A stretch of 7,339 nt of DNA, from assembly GCA_007126675.1 (NCBI GenBank), contig SLAU01000230.1:1-7339 (forward strand). The letters run 5' to 3'. This document shows positions 1 through 7,339 of this stretch, in pieces (within the stretch, counting starts at the first letter, position 1; every line of letters begins with the position of its first letter). Origin of the DNA: Balneolaceae bacterium (lineage in GTDB: Bacteria > Bacteroidota > Rhodothermia > Balneolales > Balneolaceae). Made by a program: the position numbers and the translations under genes. The notes below the pieces were generated by a model. It ran no database searches, had not been told where the DNA came from, and saw nothing but the letters and a program-made list of their open reading frames with translations.

Positions 1-1047
1 GTAGTTACCGGACAAAATATTCTGACCGGGGAACTTACATCATATTTCAAAGATAAAGATACAACTACCTGTTTTGTTTTTGCGGATGAAAATGCATGGA
101 AATACCACTCTGAAAGAGTCAGATCAGCATTAAAAGCCGCCGGACAAAATTTTGAATTGCTGCAGATTCCTCAGGGTGAGGCCAGTAAGTCGGTTGAATG
201 GTGGAAGAAAGGCCTCGATTTTTTATTAGAGAAAGGTGTTCATCGTAACGCACACTTAATAGCAGTTGGCGGAGGCATTACCGGTGATCTTGCCGGATTT
301 ATAGCTTCATCTGCTTTGAGGGGAATTCCGCTTGTTCATATCCCTACTACATTGCTTGCTATGGTTGACAGTTCAATCGGCGGAAAGACCGGAATTAATC
401 ATGAAACCGGAAAAAACTTAATCGGATCATTTTATGCGCCGCAAAGGGTAATTTCTGAAATTGATTTTCTGCAAACCCTGCCCGCCAAAGAGTGGATAAA
501 CGGACTAAGCGAAATACTAAAGTACGGTGCAATTGCAGACAACTCCATCTTTGATGAAGCTGAATTCTTTCTTTCTAAAAAGTTTACCACCGAAGATCCC
601 GATACACTGATTAAATTAATTACGAAATGCGCCGGGATAAAAGCACGGATTGTGAGGCAGGATGAGTTTGAAGGCGGAAAAAGAGCGTGGTTAAATTTTG
701 GACATACCTTTGCACACGCACTCGAAAAAGCATACGATTTCAATAAAATCAGTCATGGTGAAGCTGTATTTTTAGGTATGCTGGCAGCAATTGAACTTTC
801 AAATCTTTCGGGAAGTAAATTAAATCCCGAAAAAATTGAGAGATTTCGTGATTTGTACAGCTTTAATATCAATAAGGACAATTTAAACGTTATTAAACTG
901 ATACATTTCATGCAATCGGATAAAAAAAGAACCGAAAATCATCTGCGGTTTGTTTTATTAAAAGAATGGCAACAACCATCAGTCGTAACAGTTACATCTG
1001 ATGAAGCTGTAAAAACTGCCTGGAATAAAATTGCTCATTATCTATAA
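1..1047 (+). CDS. aroB: 3-dehydroquinate synthase (AroB), 5'-partial
   Basis: This enzyme converts DAHP to 3-dehydroquinate, the second step of the shikimate pathway, in the cytoplasm, using NAD+ and a divalent metal (usually Zn or Co). The reading frame is open from base 1 to the TAA at 1045-1047, giving 348 residues. AroB is usually about 350-365 residues, so only roughly ten N-terminal residues should be missing. Counting from base 1, the NAD-binding GGGITGD motif is at residues 90-96, IPTTLLAMVDSSIGGKTGIN at 114-133 (substrate-binding Lys129), and GLSEILKYG at 168-176. LNFGHTFAHALE is at 231-242 and SHGEAV at 251-256. The three expected metal ligands are present as Glu171, His235 and His252, so the enzyme looks active. 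The TTG at 157 is not the start, because conserved AroB sequence continues upstream of it. The stop lies 13 bases before tamB with no terminator between. Identity is secure; only the true start is unknown. Confidence 0.97.
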   Translation, partial: VVTGQNILTGELTSYFKDKDTTTCFVFADENAWKYHSERVRSALKAAGQNFELLQIPQGEASKSVEWWKKGLDFLLEKGVHRNAHLIAVGGGITGDLAGFIASSALRGIPLVHIPTTLLAMVDSSIGGKTGINHETGKNLIGSFYAPQRVISEIDFLQTLPAKEWINGLSEILKYGAIADNSIFDEAEFFLSKKFTTEDPDTLIKLITKCAGIKARIVRQDEFEGGKRAWLNFGHTFAHALEKAYDFNKISHGEAVFLGMLAAIELSNLSGSKLNPEKIERFRDLYSFNINKDNLNVIKLIHFMQSDKKRTENHLRFVLLKEWQQPSVVTVTSDEAVKTAWNKIAHYL

Positions 1048-1060
1048 CTAAAGTAGTACG
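1048..1060 (+). promoter_or_regulatory. aroB-tamB junction and tamB translation start region
   Basis: Thirteen bases separate the aroB stop from the tamB start. The tamB frame has a TAA at 1049-1051, then AGT AGT ACG and TTG at 1061, so no ATG or GTG start is available upstream. No good Shine-Dalgarno match is present; AAAGTAG at 1050-1056 is the only purine-rich stretch and is weak. There is no room for a promoter or hairpin terminator, which favours read-through from aroB, possibly with translational coupling. Confidence 0.55.
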
Positions 1061-4000
1061 TTGATATACAGATTAATTTATACCCTTTGGAAATTTTTCT
1101 GGACATCTGTTGGTGTCTTGCTGGCTACTGCTGTAGTTATTGCAGGATTAACACTCTCAGCCCTTCAACTGCCTGTTAGTAAAGATTACATAAAGGGGCA
1201 ACTTACCGATTCGTTCAACAAAAACTTTGAAGGTGAATTAAAGGTTGAGTCTGTCAGTGGTTTTTTGCCTTTCAGAGCAGAATTGAATGAAGTTGAATTT
1301 TACAGCCCTGGAAACAATGATATACCTGAGCTCGAATTAAGCAGTTTGGCATTATCCGTTAATTTATGGGAGCTTGCCCGAAAGAATATCCAGGTGTTAA
1401 CTTTTGATCTTAATGAGCCTGTTGTAAGATTATCCAGTAAGGATGACACATTAACCCTTGCCTCAATTTTTAAACAAACTGATCCTGAAGCTGAACCAAG
1501 AGCAATTTCAGATGAAGAGCCGTTTTTTAAACAGTTCCACTTTTATGCTCCGCTCATAACAATCAACAATGGAAAATTGCATGCCGATGAAAGTATAGAA
1601 CTGCCAACGGCTGCCGGTTTAAAAAGTCCTTTAACCATCGAGGATATTAATACCTCACTCCTCTTCGAAAATGAAATTAATCAGTTTTTTATTGATCTGA
1701 ACGATTTTTCAGCTTTTATACCGGATAGTGAGCATGAGACAGTGAACATAAGAGGACAATTTTTTAACGACGGAAGATACCTTGAGTTAAACGGTTTTGA
1801 GTTTGAATCTGCCATGGCAAATGTTCAGTTTAATGGAGAGGCAACACCGGTAGATATCTTCTCTGAAAATTTCAGGGAGCAGGCATCAATCGCTAATTAC
1901 AGGATTGATTTGCAAAGAGCTGTGCTGCCATCAAAAACGATCAAAAGTTTTGTACCGGATTCTGACTTTCCACCTTATGATTTAGAGTTGCGATCATTGC
2001 TTAATGGCACACTCGATTCATTATGGCTCAACCGATTTGAGCTTTATTACGGAGATTCATCAATACTTGCAGAGGGTCTGCTGAAAAATGTTACTGACAG
2101 CAATTTTGAATATGACATTCAGCTTGAAAACCTTGTTTTAAATCAGCAAGAATTAAACTGGTTAGCCGAGCACAATCAATTCGATTTTAACTTGTCAGGC
2201 CTTGACAATTCACTCATCCGGGGTAATATTTCCGGCGGTTTAAATAAAACCCTTGCAAATCTGGACCTTCAAACTGCGGCAGGTGATCTCTATTTTGATG
2301 GTGAAATTGGATACCTTGACAAGCCAGAGTATGAATTTTTACTTCAGGCAGATTCTTTGAATATCACTCCTTTTCTTAAAGACACAACGCGGCAAAGCTT
2401 ATTCTCAGGTCTTTTAACAGCCCGCGGAAAAGGTTTCGACAGAGACGCTGATGTATCGGCATCTATACATCTGCGGGATGGTAAAATTTATGATCACGCC
2501 TTCACACGGGCCGTGGCCGAAATCAATTATTTAGCAAGTAAAGTAGACTATAACGGCTGGATTGATTTAGAAGATTCAGAAATCGCCAGCAGCGGAAATT
2601 TTGTGATTGATGATAATCAATTGAATCTTGTAAGTGACGGAAGTGTCAGTAACCTGCATATAACAGAATATCTTTCGGATTTACCATTTCAGAATGCAAC
2701 ACTTACCGGGCGTTACTCGCTCAATATGCAGGGACGAACCATAGATGATATTTTCGGCAGGTTAAGTGTTGAAATGACTGAAGCAATGATTGATGGAGAA
2801 GAATTGCGTCCGCATCAGCTTTATTTCGATATCGATTCACCAGAAAACGATACACGTACTCTTCGCTTTACCAGCTCTTTTTTTGATGCTGAATTATCCG
2901 GTTCAATTAAGCCAAGTTTAATCGCAGATCTTGGAGTTCACTGGCTTACTTATTTCCGCGACAGGATATCCGATGAAATTATATTTGATGATGAACTTCT
3001 GGCTGGCTTGTTCGAGTCTGAAATTGAAGATCTTGATCCCGATTTGAGTCTTGATTTAAACACTCAAATACGAATTCGGGACCTTGAATTACTGAGGCAC
3101 TATTTACCTGAAATGCCTAAACTAAAAAGTAATGCTCAGATATCAGCTTCTGCAACTGCAACGAACCGCTCACTTTCAATTTCCTCAACAATAAGTGATA
3201 ACGAGTTTTTGTATGAAGACAATGAAATTAAAGGATTGAACTCCACCCTTTCCGGTACTTTTAACTACACGGAAACACTTCGCAAAGATAGCCGCTTAGA
3301 TTTCCAGGTAAACGGAAACAGCATATCCATTGGTGAGAGGTATAACTTTGCCGAGGCTTATGTAAACATGAGCATGCGGAACGACTCCATATCTGTACAA
3401 CACAATTTTGGAATTGAGGGAGATGAATTAACCTACCGAAGTACTTTTGAAGCCGTTTTATTTTCCGATAAAGTTGAAGTGATTGTTGACGAACTGCTGA
3501 TCGGAACTACGGCGTATGAATGGAAAAATATCGGTGAGCCAAAAATAACCCTGCATGATGACAGGTCTGCAACTCTTCGGGAATTTGTAATGACCAGCGG
3601 TGACGATCATGTAGAAATCAACGGAACATTCAGCAGCAGTTATGAAGATTCGGTTGATTACAAAATCAGGGACTTCAACCTTGGGCGCATATCAGAACTT
3701 ATTGGAGGGCGCGTTCAATTTTCGGGTATTGTAAATGGTGATTTTGTAACCCGTTCATTAACCGATACCCCATCAATCCAGGGAGATCTGTATGTAGATG
3801 ATGGTCGTTTAAATGGTCGTATAATAGGAGACGTAAAACTGAAAAGTGTATTTAATTCCGAAACAGATCGGTTCGATACAAACATTCATGTATACACCGA
3901 CCCTGAAAAATATTCCGATTACTTAGAGAATAACGATGGGATAGGCCAGGATCTGCGGCTTGAAGGTTACTTTAAGATACCGGATGATTTAGAAGAGGAT

Positions 4001-5758
4001 GAAGACTTCTTTTACTTTGATGCGGATCTGAGGGAAATCGACATGTGGATTGTTACAGCAATCGTACCCAACATTGTAATAGATATGCATGGTAACTCTT
4101 CTGGCTCAGGATATATCAGCGGCAGCCGAAGCGATTTCGACTTTTCAGCTACGTTTGATATTGAAGATGTTTACGGTGAACCCGTTTTCATGAATGTGGG
4201 ATACACGCTAAACGGAGAGCTTGTTTTTAACCGTACAGATGGACTCCTTTTTAATGACATTGAATTAACCGACGGTAATGGCGGAAACGGAGTACTTTAC
4301 GGACAAATTGATCTCGACAATTTTTCACCAACAACAATACTGGATCTAAACCTTGACTTGGATAATCTCCATTTCATGAATAATCCTCAGGACAGAGAAG
4401 TGCCATTTTTTGCAAGTTTGTATGGAACGGGGTCAGCTCAGATAACCGGTACAAACTTTGATCCATTTATCAGAACTACTCAAACTGTTTCTCTTTCTTC
4501 AAACTCAAGAGTATCAATTCCACTAAGAGAAGAAATCGAATTTGAACAAGATCGAAGATTCATTCAGTTTGTTGACAGTTTTGATGAGGTATCTGACAGG
4601 TTGATTGACTTAGAAGATGAAAATGGTATATCGAATGATAATGACACAGATCCGGATCAGTTAACATTCCTCGAACTCTTTACACTCGATCTTCAAATTA
4701 CAGCAGACAATCCCATAAACGTATCGCTTATTTTTGATCCGGTTACTAATGAAATTTTAAACTCAACTGGGACCGGCCAGCTTAGAATTCTGTTGCAGGA
4801 TCAGGATGTAAATATGTTCGGGCGATACGATATACAGGATGGTGAATACCAGTTTGTTGCCGGTGATATTTTCACAAGACGATTCTCGCTTCAGGAAGGC
4901 GGTAATATAAGCTGGCAGGGTGATCTCGAAAACGCAAGCCTGAATGTAACTGCTTCCTATCGTGCCCGGCCCGATATTTCAACATTATTACCTGCCATCA
5001 CAACATTTCAGAGAGTACCAATAGAGCTTATTCTGCAAATTGGCGGCACTATTTCTGAAGTTGAAAACGAATTTTACTTTAACATTCCTACCGGAATTGA
5101 GGGTACTGTAGATCCCACAATTGCATCGCAAATCAATACTTTAAATCAGAATGAGGATGAAAAAGTATTGCAGGCATTTTCAATTCTGTTAACTGGCAAC
5201 TTCCTGCCATCCGAACAGGCTCAAACTTTTGGTATTGGTGAAAATGTAACCGGTACAACAGCACTGGTAAACCCATTGATATCGAGCCAGATTATCAGTC
5301 CGCTGCTCTCAAACCAGATTAATTCATTACTGAACAGTGACATCGTTTTTGATGTTGATGTGAATCTGACCCGAAACAGGGTTGCCGGAGAAGAAGGCGA
5401 TCAATTTGGAGTAGATCTGGATGTTGCACTTCGCTTGTTTGACGACAGAGTTATTCTTCGAAGAGAAGGTCAGGTTGCAGGTCAGCAAAGTAACATCGGA
5501 GATCTTGGTGCAACCTACAGAATAAATCGTATCTTCTCGGTTACCGCGTTCCACAGGCAAGACCCTACACTTGCAGCACGAACAGAAACCGATTCGCGAC
5601 AAACGCAGGAAATGAACGGTGTAGGGCTCGAAGCTCAATTTCAGTTTAATACATGGCAAAGTCTGAGGAACAGGGTTTCTAACTCTTTCCGAAAACTATT
5701 TGGTAAAAAAGAAAAAGACACAGAGCAAGAAGAGACTGAAACGCTCGCAGGAAATTAA
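1061..5758 (+). CDS. tamB: TamB-family translocation/assembly module protein (DUF490 C-terminal domain)
   Basis: This is a 1565-residue AsmA-like/TamB protein. Family members are anchored in the inner membrane, span the periplasm as a long hydrophobic beta-groove, and act in outer-membrane protein assembly with TamA-type BamA relatives and/or in phospholipid transport to the outer membrane. An N-terminal membrane helix covers about residues 12-35, preceded by short basic residues. An AsmA/TamB-like segment follows (SVSGFLPFRAELNEVEF, about 64-80), then about 1100 residues of alternating beta-strand sequence rich in Asn, Asp and Ser. The C-terminal TamB domain runs from about 1201 to 1530: IFDPV (1224-1228), GRYDIQDGEYQF (1254-1265), GGNISWQGD (1280-1288), LQAFSILLTGNFL (1370-1382) and LFDDRV (1459-1464). 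A charged tail ends the protein. I found no cysteine in it. It is longer than E. coli TamB (about 1260), as is common in Bacteroidota-type homologues. TTG is chosen because a stop lies just upstream, no in-frame ATG occurs for about 250 codons, and the next TTG (codon 20) would cut the membrane helix. No TamA partner is visible here. Confidence 0.92.
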   Translation: MIYRLIYTLWKFFWTSVGVLLATAVVIAGLTLSALQLPVSKDYIKGQLTDSFNKNFEGELKVESVSGFLPFRAELNEVEFYSPGNNDIPELELSSLALSVNLWELARKNIQVLTFDLNEPVVRLSSKDDTLTLASIFKQTDPEAEPRAISDEEPFFKQFHFYAPLITINNGKLHADESIELPTAAGLKSPLTIEDINTSLLFENEINQFFIDLNDFSAFIPDSEHETVNIRGQFFNDGRYLELNGFEFESAMANVQFNGEATPVDIFSENFREQASIANYRIDLQRAVLPSKTIKSFVPDSDFPPYDLELRSLLNGTLDSLWLNRFELYYGDSSILAEGLLKNVTDSNFEYDIQLENLVLNQQELNWLAEHNQFDFNLSGLDNSLIRGNISGGLNKTLANLDLQTAAGDLYFDGEIGYLDKPEYEFLLQADSLNITPFLKDTTRQSLFSGLLTARGKGFDRDADVSASIHLRDGKIYDHAFTRAVAEINYLASKVDYNGWIDLEDSEIASSGNFVIDDNQLNLVSDGSVSNLHITEYLSDLPFQNATLTGRYSLNMQGRTIDDIFGRLSVEMTEAMIDGEELRPHQLYFDIDSPENDTRTLRFTSSFFDAELSGSIKPSLIADLGVHWLTYFRDRISDEIIFDDELLAGLFESEIEDLDPDLSLDLNTQIRIRDLELLRHYLPEMPKLKSNAQISASATATNRSLSISSTISDNEFLYEDNEIKGLNSTLSGTFNYTETLRKDSRLDFQVNGNSISIGERYNFAEAYVNMSMRNDSISVQHNFGIEGDELTYRSTFEAVLFSDKVEVIVDELLIGTTAYEWKNIGEPKITLHDDRSATLREFVMTSGDDHVEINGTFSSSYEDSVDYKIRDFNLGRISELIGGRVQFSGIVNGDFVTRSLTDTPSIQGDLYVDDGRLNGRIIGDVKLKSVFNSETDRFDTNIHVYTDPEKYSDYLENNDGIGQDLRLEGYFKIPDDLEEDEDFFYFDADLREIDMWIVTAIVPNIVIDMHGNSSGSGYISGSRSDFDFSATFDIEDVYGEPVFMNVGYTLNGELVFNRTDGLLFNDIELTDGNGGNGVLYGQIDLDNFSPTTILDLNLDLDNLHFMNNPQDREVPFFASLYGTGSAQITGTNFDPFIRTTQTVSLSSNSRVSIPLREEIEFEQDRRFIQFVDSFDEVSDRLIDLEDENGISNDNDTDPDQLTFLELFTLDLQITADNPINVSLIFDPVTNEILNSTGTGQLRILLQDQDVNMFGRYDIQDGEYQFVAGDIFTRRFSLQEGGNISWQGDLENASLNVTASYRARPDISTLLPAITTFQRVPIELILQIGGTISEVENEFYFNIPTGIEGTVDPTIASQINTLNQNEDEKVLQAFSILLTGNFLPSEQAQTFGIGENVTGTTALVNPLISSQIISPLLSNQINSLLNSDIVFDVDVNLTRNRVAGEEGDQFGVDLDVALRLFDDRVILRREGQVAGQQSNIGDLGATYRINRIFSVTAFHRQDPTLAARTETDSRQTQEMNGVGLEAQFQFNTWQSLRNRVSNSFRKLFGKKEKDTEQEETETLAGN

Positions 5759-5779
5759 AAAAGACAACTAACAATATAT
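5759..5779 (+). promoter_or_regulatory. tamB-rnr junction and rnr leader
   Basis: This 21-base spacer is A/T-rich (AAAAGACAACTAACAATATA plus a final T) and directly precedes the rnr ATG. It has no Shine-Dalgarno-like GGAGG, which fits the A-rich leaders typical of Bacteroidota. It has no inverted repeat that could act as a terminator and is too short for a complete promoter, so rnr is probably transcribed with tamB. I also saw no convincing -33/-7 Bacteroidota-type promoter in the last part of tamB, but this was judged by eye. Confidence 0.5.
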
Positions 5780-7339
5780 ATGAGTAATAAAAATCTGAGT
5801 TCAGTAGAAAAACAGATTATCAAACTTTTAAAATCTTATCCTGATGCATCGATACCGATACCCATTTTAACAGATGCATTAAATTTAAAATCAAAAAAAG
5901 GATCAAGAAAGGTTAAGCAGGCAGTTAACCATCTCAAACAAATTGACCTGGTGCAGGTTACCAAAGGTAATCTTGTACGGTTAAATGAAGTTGCCCTCGA
6001 AGATGAAAACGTTGTAACCGGTAAACTGGATGTAACAAGCCATGGAGACGGATATGTGATTGTTGAGGGCAGGGACCAGGATATTAAAATTCCCCGCCGG
6101 CAGATGGGAACAGCTCTTGACAATGATACCGTAAAAGTGAAACTGACCGGTTACCACAAAAAAAGCAATAAACCAATGGGTAAAATCCTTGAGGTTGTTA
6201 AAAGAGCCCGAACCGTTTTTGTGGGAACCTTAAAAGAAGAGGCTAAAAATACGTACATCATCGAATCGGATATACAATCATCAAGAGTCGACTTTTTTGT
6301 TGATCCGGATGACTTGAACGGAGCTAAGCCGAATGAAAAGGTTACCTTTTCGCTGGTACAATGGAAAGATGTAAGAGGATTTCCACAGGCTAAAGTTGTA
6401 AACCGTTTAGGCGAAGCCGGTACCAACGAAGCGAATGTTTTATCCATTCTTGCTGAAAAACAGTTTGAAGCGGCATTCCCTGATGATGTTGAAAAATTTT
6501 CGGATGACATCCCTGATAAAATTCCGCAAAAGGAAATTGATGGCCGGCTCGATATGAGGGAAGAAGTTGTATTGACAATTGACCCGGCCGATGCGAAAGA
6601 TTTTGACGACGGTTTAAGTATTAAAATCCTTGAAAATGGCAATTACTACCTGGGGGTGCATATAGCTGATGTAACGTACTATGTACCGCGCGACAGTGTA
6701 TTAGACCAGGAAGCCTATAACCGCGGCACAAGTGTTTACCTGGTAGACCGTGTAATATCAATGCTGCCTGAACGATTAAGTAATGGCCTTTGCAGCCTGA
6801 GGCCAAATGAAGATAAACTTGCTTACAGCTGTTTTATGGAGGTTGTACCCAATGGGAAAGTTGTAAATCACTCCATCAAAGAGACGGTAATCCGATCGAA
6901 GCAACGGTTTGTGTATGACGAAGTACAGGATATTCTTGATGGCAAAAACAGCCATAAATATGAAGTAGAGTTAAAAACCTTGCAAGCTCTTGCTAATATC
7001 CTGCTCGAAAAAAGATTTCAGGAAGGTTCTATAAACTTTGAAACACCAGAGCCAAAATTTGTTCTGGATGATAACGGAAAGCCGGTGGATGTAATCCTGA
7101 AAGAACGCTTATTTGCTCATCGGTTAATTGAAGAATGTATGCTTCTTGCCAATAAAACTGTGGCAAAACATATCAAAGGCCTCCGGAAAAAAAATCCGGG
7201 CAAAAACGATCATCCGTTCTTTTATAGAATTCACGCAGAGCCCGATCTTGAAAAACTTCATAATATCCGAGAGACTGTAAAACCTTTGGGCATTGATTTT
7301 GATTTAAAAGGAAAAATTACACCTACAAAAATTAATGAA
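5780..7339 (+). CDS. rnr: RNase R-type 3'-5' exoribonuclease (RNB family), 3'-partial
   Basis: This is a processive, hydrolytic 3'-to-5' exoribonuclease that degrades structured RNA and takes part in mRNA decay and rRNA/tRNA quality control in the cytoplasm. The frame is open from the ATG at 5780 to the window edge, giving 520 residues. Order of parts: a winged-helix-like N-terminus (about 7-70), a first cold-shock domain (about 78-127, with GDGYVIV at 89-95), a second (about 145-205), then the RNB catalytic domain from about 240 onward. The active-site motif DPADAKDFDD at 268-277 supplies Asp268, Asp274, Asp276 and Asp277, matching the four metal-binding aspartates of E. coli RNase R (272, 278, 280, 281). 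HIADVTYYV is at 294-302, RGTSVYLVDRVISMLPERLS at 315-334 (Tyr320 matches the RNA-clamping Tyr324), HRLIEECMLLAN at 447-458 and FYRIH at 481-485. The winged helix plus two cold-shock domains favours RNase R over RNase II. The end of RNB, the S1 domain and any basic tail lie beyond the window, roughly 200 or more residues. Confidence 0.95.
   Translation, partial: MSNKNLSSVEKQIIKLLKSYPDASIPIPILTDALNLKSKKGSRKVKQAVNHLKQIDLVQVTKGNLVRLNEVALEDENVVTGKLDVTSHGDGYVIVEGRDQDIKIPRRQMGTALDNDTVKVKLTGYHKKSNKPMGKILEVVKRARTVFVGTLKEEAKNTYIIESDIQSSRVDFFVDPDDLNGAKPNEKVTFSLVQWKDVRGFPQAKVVNRLGEAGTNEANVLSILAEKQFEAAFPDDVEKFSDDIPDKIPQKEIDGRLDMREEVVLTIDPADAKDFDDGLSIKILENGNYYLGVHIADVTYYVPRDSVLDQEAYNRGTSVYLVDRVISMLPERLSNGLCSLRPNEDKLAYSCFMEVVPNGKVVNHSIKETVIRSKQRFVYDEVQDILDGKNSHKYEVELKTLQALANILLEKRFQEGSINFETPEPKFVLDDNGKPVDVILKERLFAHRLIEECMLLANKTVAKHIKGLRKKNPGKNDHPFFYRIHAEPDLEKLHNIRETVKPLGIDFDLKGKITPTKINE

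Noticed and set aside
432..743. Minus-strand open frame of 103 codons opposite aroB
   Set aside because: It lies wholly within the conserved AroB coding region, including the metal-binding motifs on the other strand. Its translation resembles no family I know.
922..928. A7 run in aroB as a possible frameshift site
   Set aside because: The codons are GAT AAA AAA AGA, encoding the conserved Asp-Lys-Lys motif of AroB. The frame continues normally, and the codon phase is not that of a classic -1 slippery heptamer.
157..1047. A complete shorter aroB gene starting at TTG 157
   Set aside because: The frame is open back to base 1, and the upstream translation matches the AroB N-terminal fold. The gene is simply cut by the window edge.
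5327..5659. Minus-strand open frame of 110 codons opposite the 3' end of tamB
   Set aside because: It lies fully opposite the conserved TamB C-terminal domain, with no recognisable protein and no leader or promoter that I can see.
1061..5758. TamB as a novel repeat-based adhesin or secreted giant protein
   Set aside because: The N-terminal membrane anchor, AsmA-like start and full set of C-terminal TamB motifs identify a known family. The beta-rich middle is the expected groove.
5836..6123. Minus-strand open frame of 95 codons opposite the start of rnr
   Set aside because: The plus strand encodes the RNase R winged helix and first cold-shock domain. The minus translation is Ser/Thr/Arg-rich, as expected of a shadow.
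6151..6642. Minus-strand open frame of 163 codons opposite rnr, the longest antisense frame in the window
   Set aside because: The Ser-rich composition is what a Lys/Asp/Glu/Phe-coding strand gives in reverse complement. It overlaps the second cold-shock domain and the catalytic aspartate motif of RNase R.
6390..6806. Two overlapping minus-strand frames of about 60 codons (6390-6578 and 6621-6806)
   Set aside because: They are short, sit inside the conserved RNB domain, and show no family signal.

Overview
The window holds three genes on the plus strand, head to tail, with almost no space between them. They are the 3-dehydroquinate synthase gene aroB (5' end cut off by the window edge), a very large TamB-family envelope protein, and an RNase R-type exoribonuclease (3' end cut off by the window edge). 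All but a few dozen of the 7339 bases are coding. I see no RNA genes, mobile elements, CRISPR arrays, attachment sites or convincing terminators.

The DNA is moderately AT-rich. Neither visible gene start has a clear Shine-Dalgarno sequence; the leaders are A-rich. The C-terminal domain of the TamB protein has the form I associate with the Bacteroidota and their relatives: an IFDP motif, then GRYDIQDGEYQF, then GGNISWQGD, then LFDDRV, ending in a short charged tail. Together this suggests a Gram-negative, outer-membrane-bearing member of the Bacteroidota/Rhodothermota/Balneolota group. That placement is inferred from protein style and was not tested by a search.

Layout: bases 1-1047 are aroB (shikimate pathway, step 2). 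After 13 bases comes tamB (1061-5758), which starts at TTG. After 21 bases comes rnr, from 5780 to the window end. The gaps are too short for ordinary promoters plus terminators, so co-transcription is likely. The three products do not share a pathway: one is cytoplasmic aromatic biosynthesis, one a periplasm-spanning protein linked to outer-membrane assembly or lipid transport, and one cytoplasmic RNA decay. I read this as a housekeeping cluster.

I looked for an undescribed system and did not find one. The findings below are modest: the gene order, the non-ATG start, two acidic segments and the charged tail of TamB, the absence of a TamA partner in the window, and an A-tract inside a small inverted repeat in rnr.
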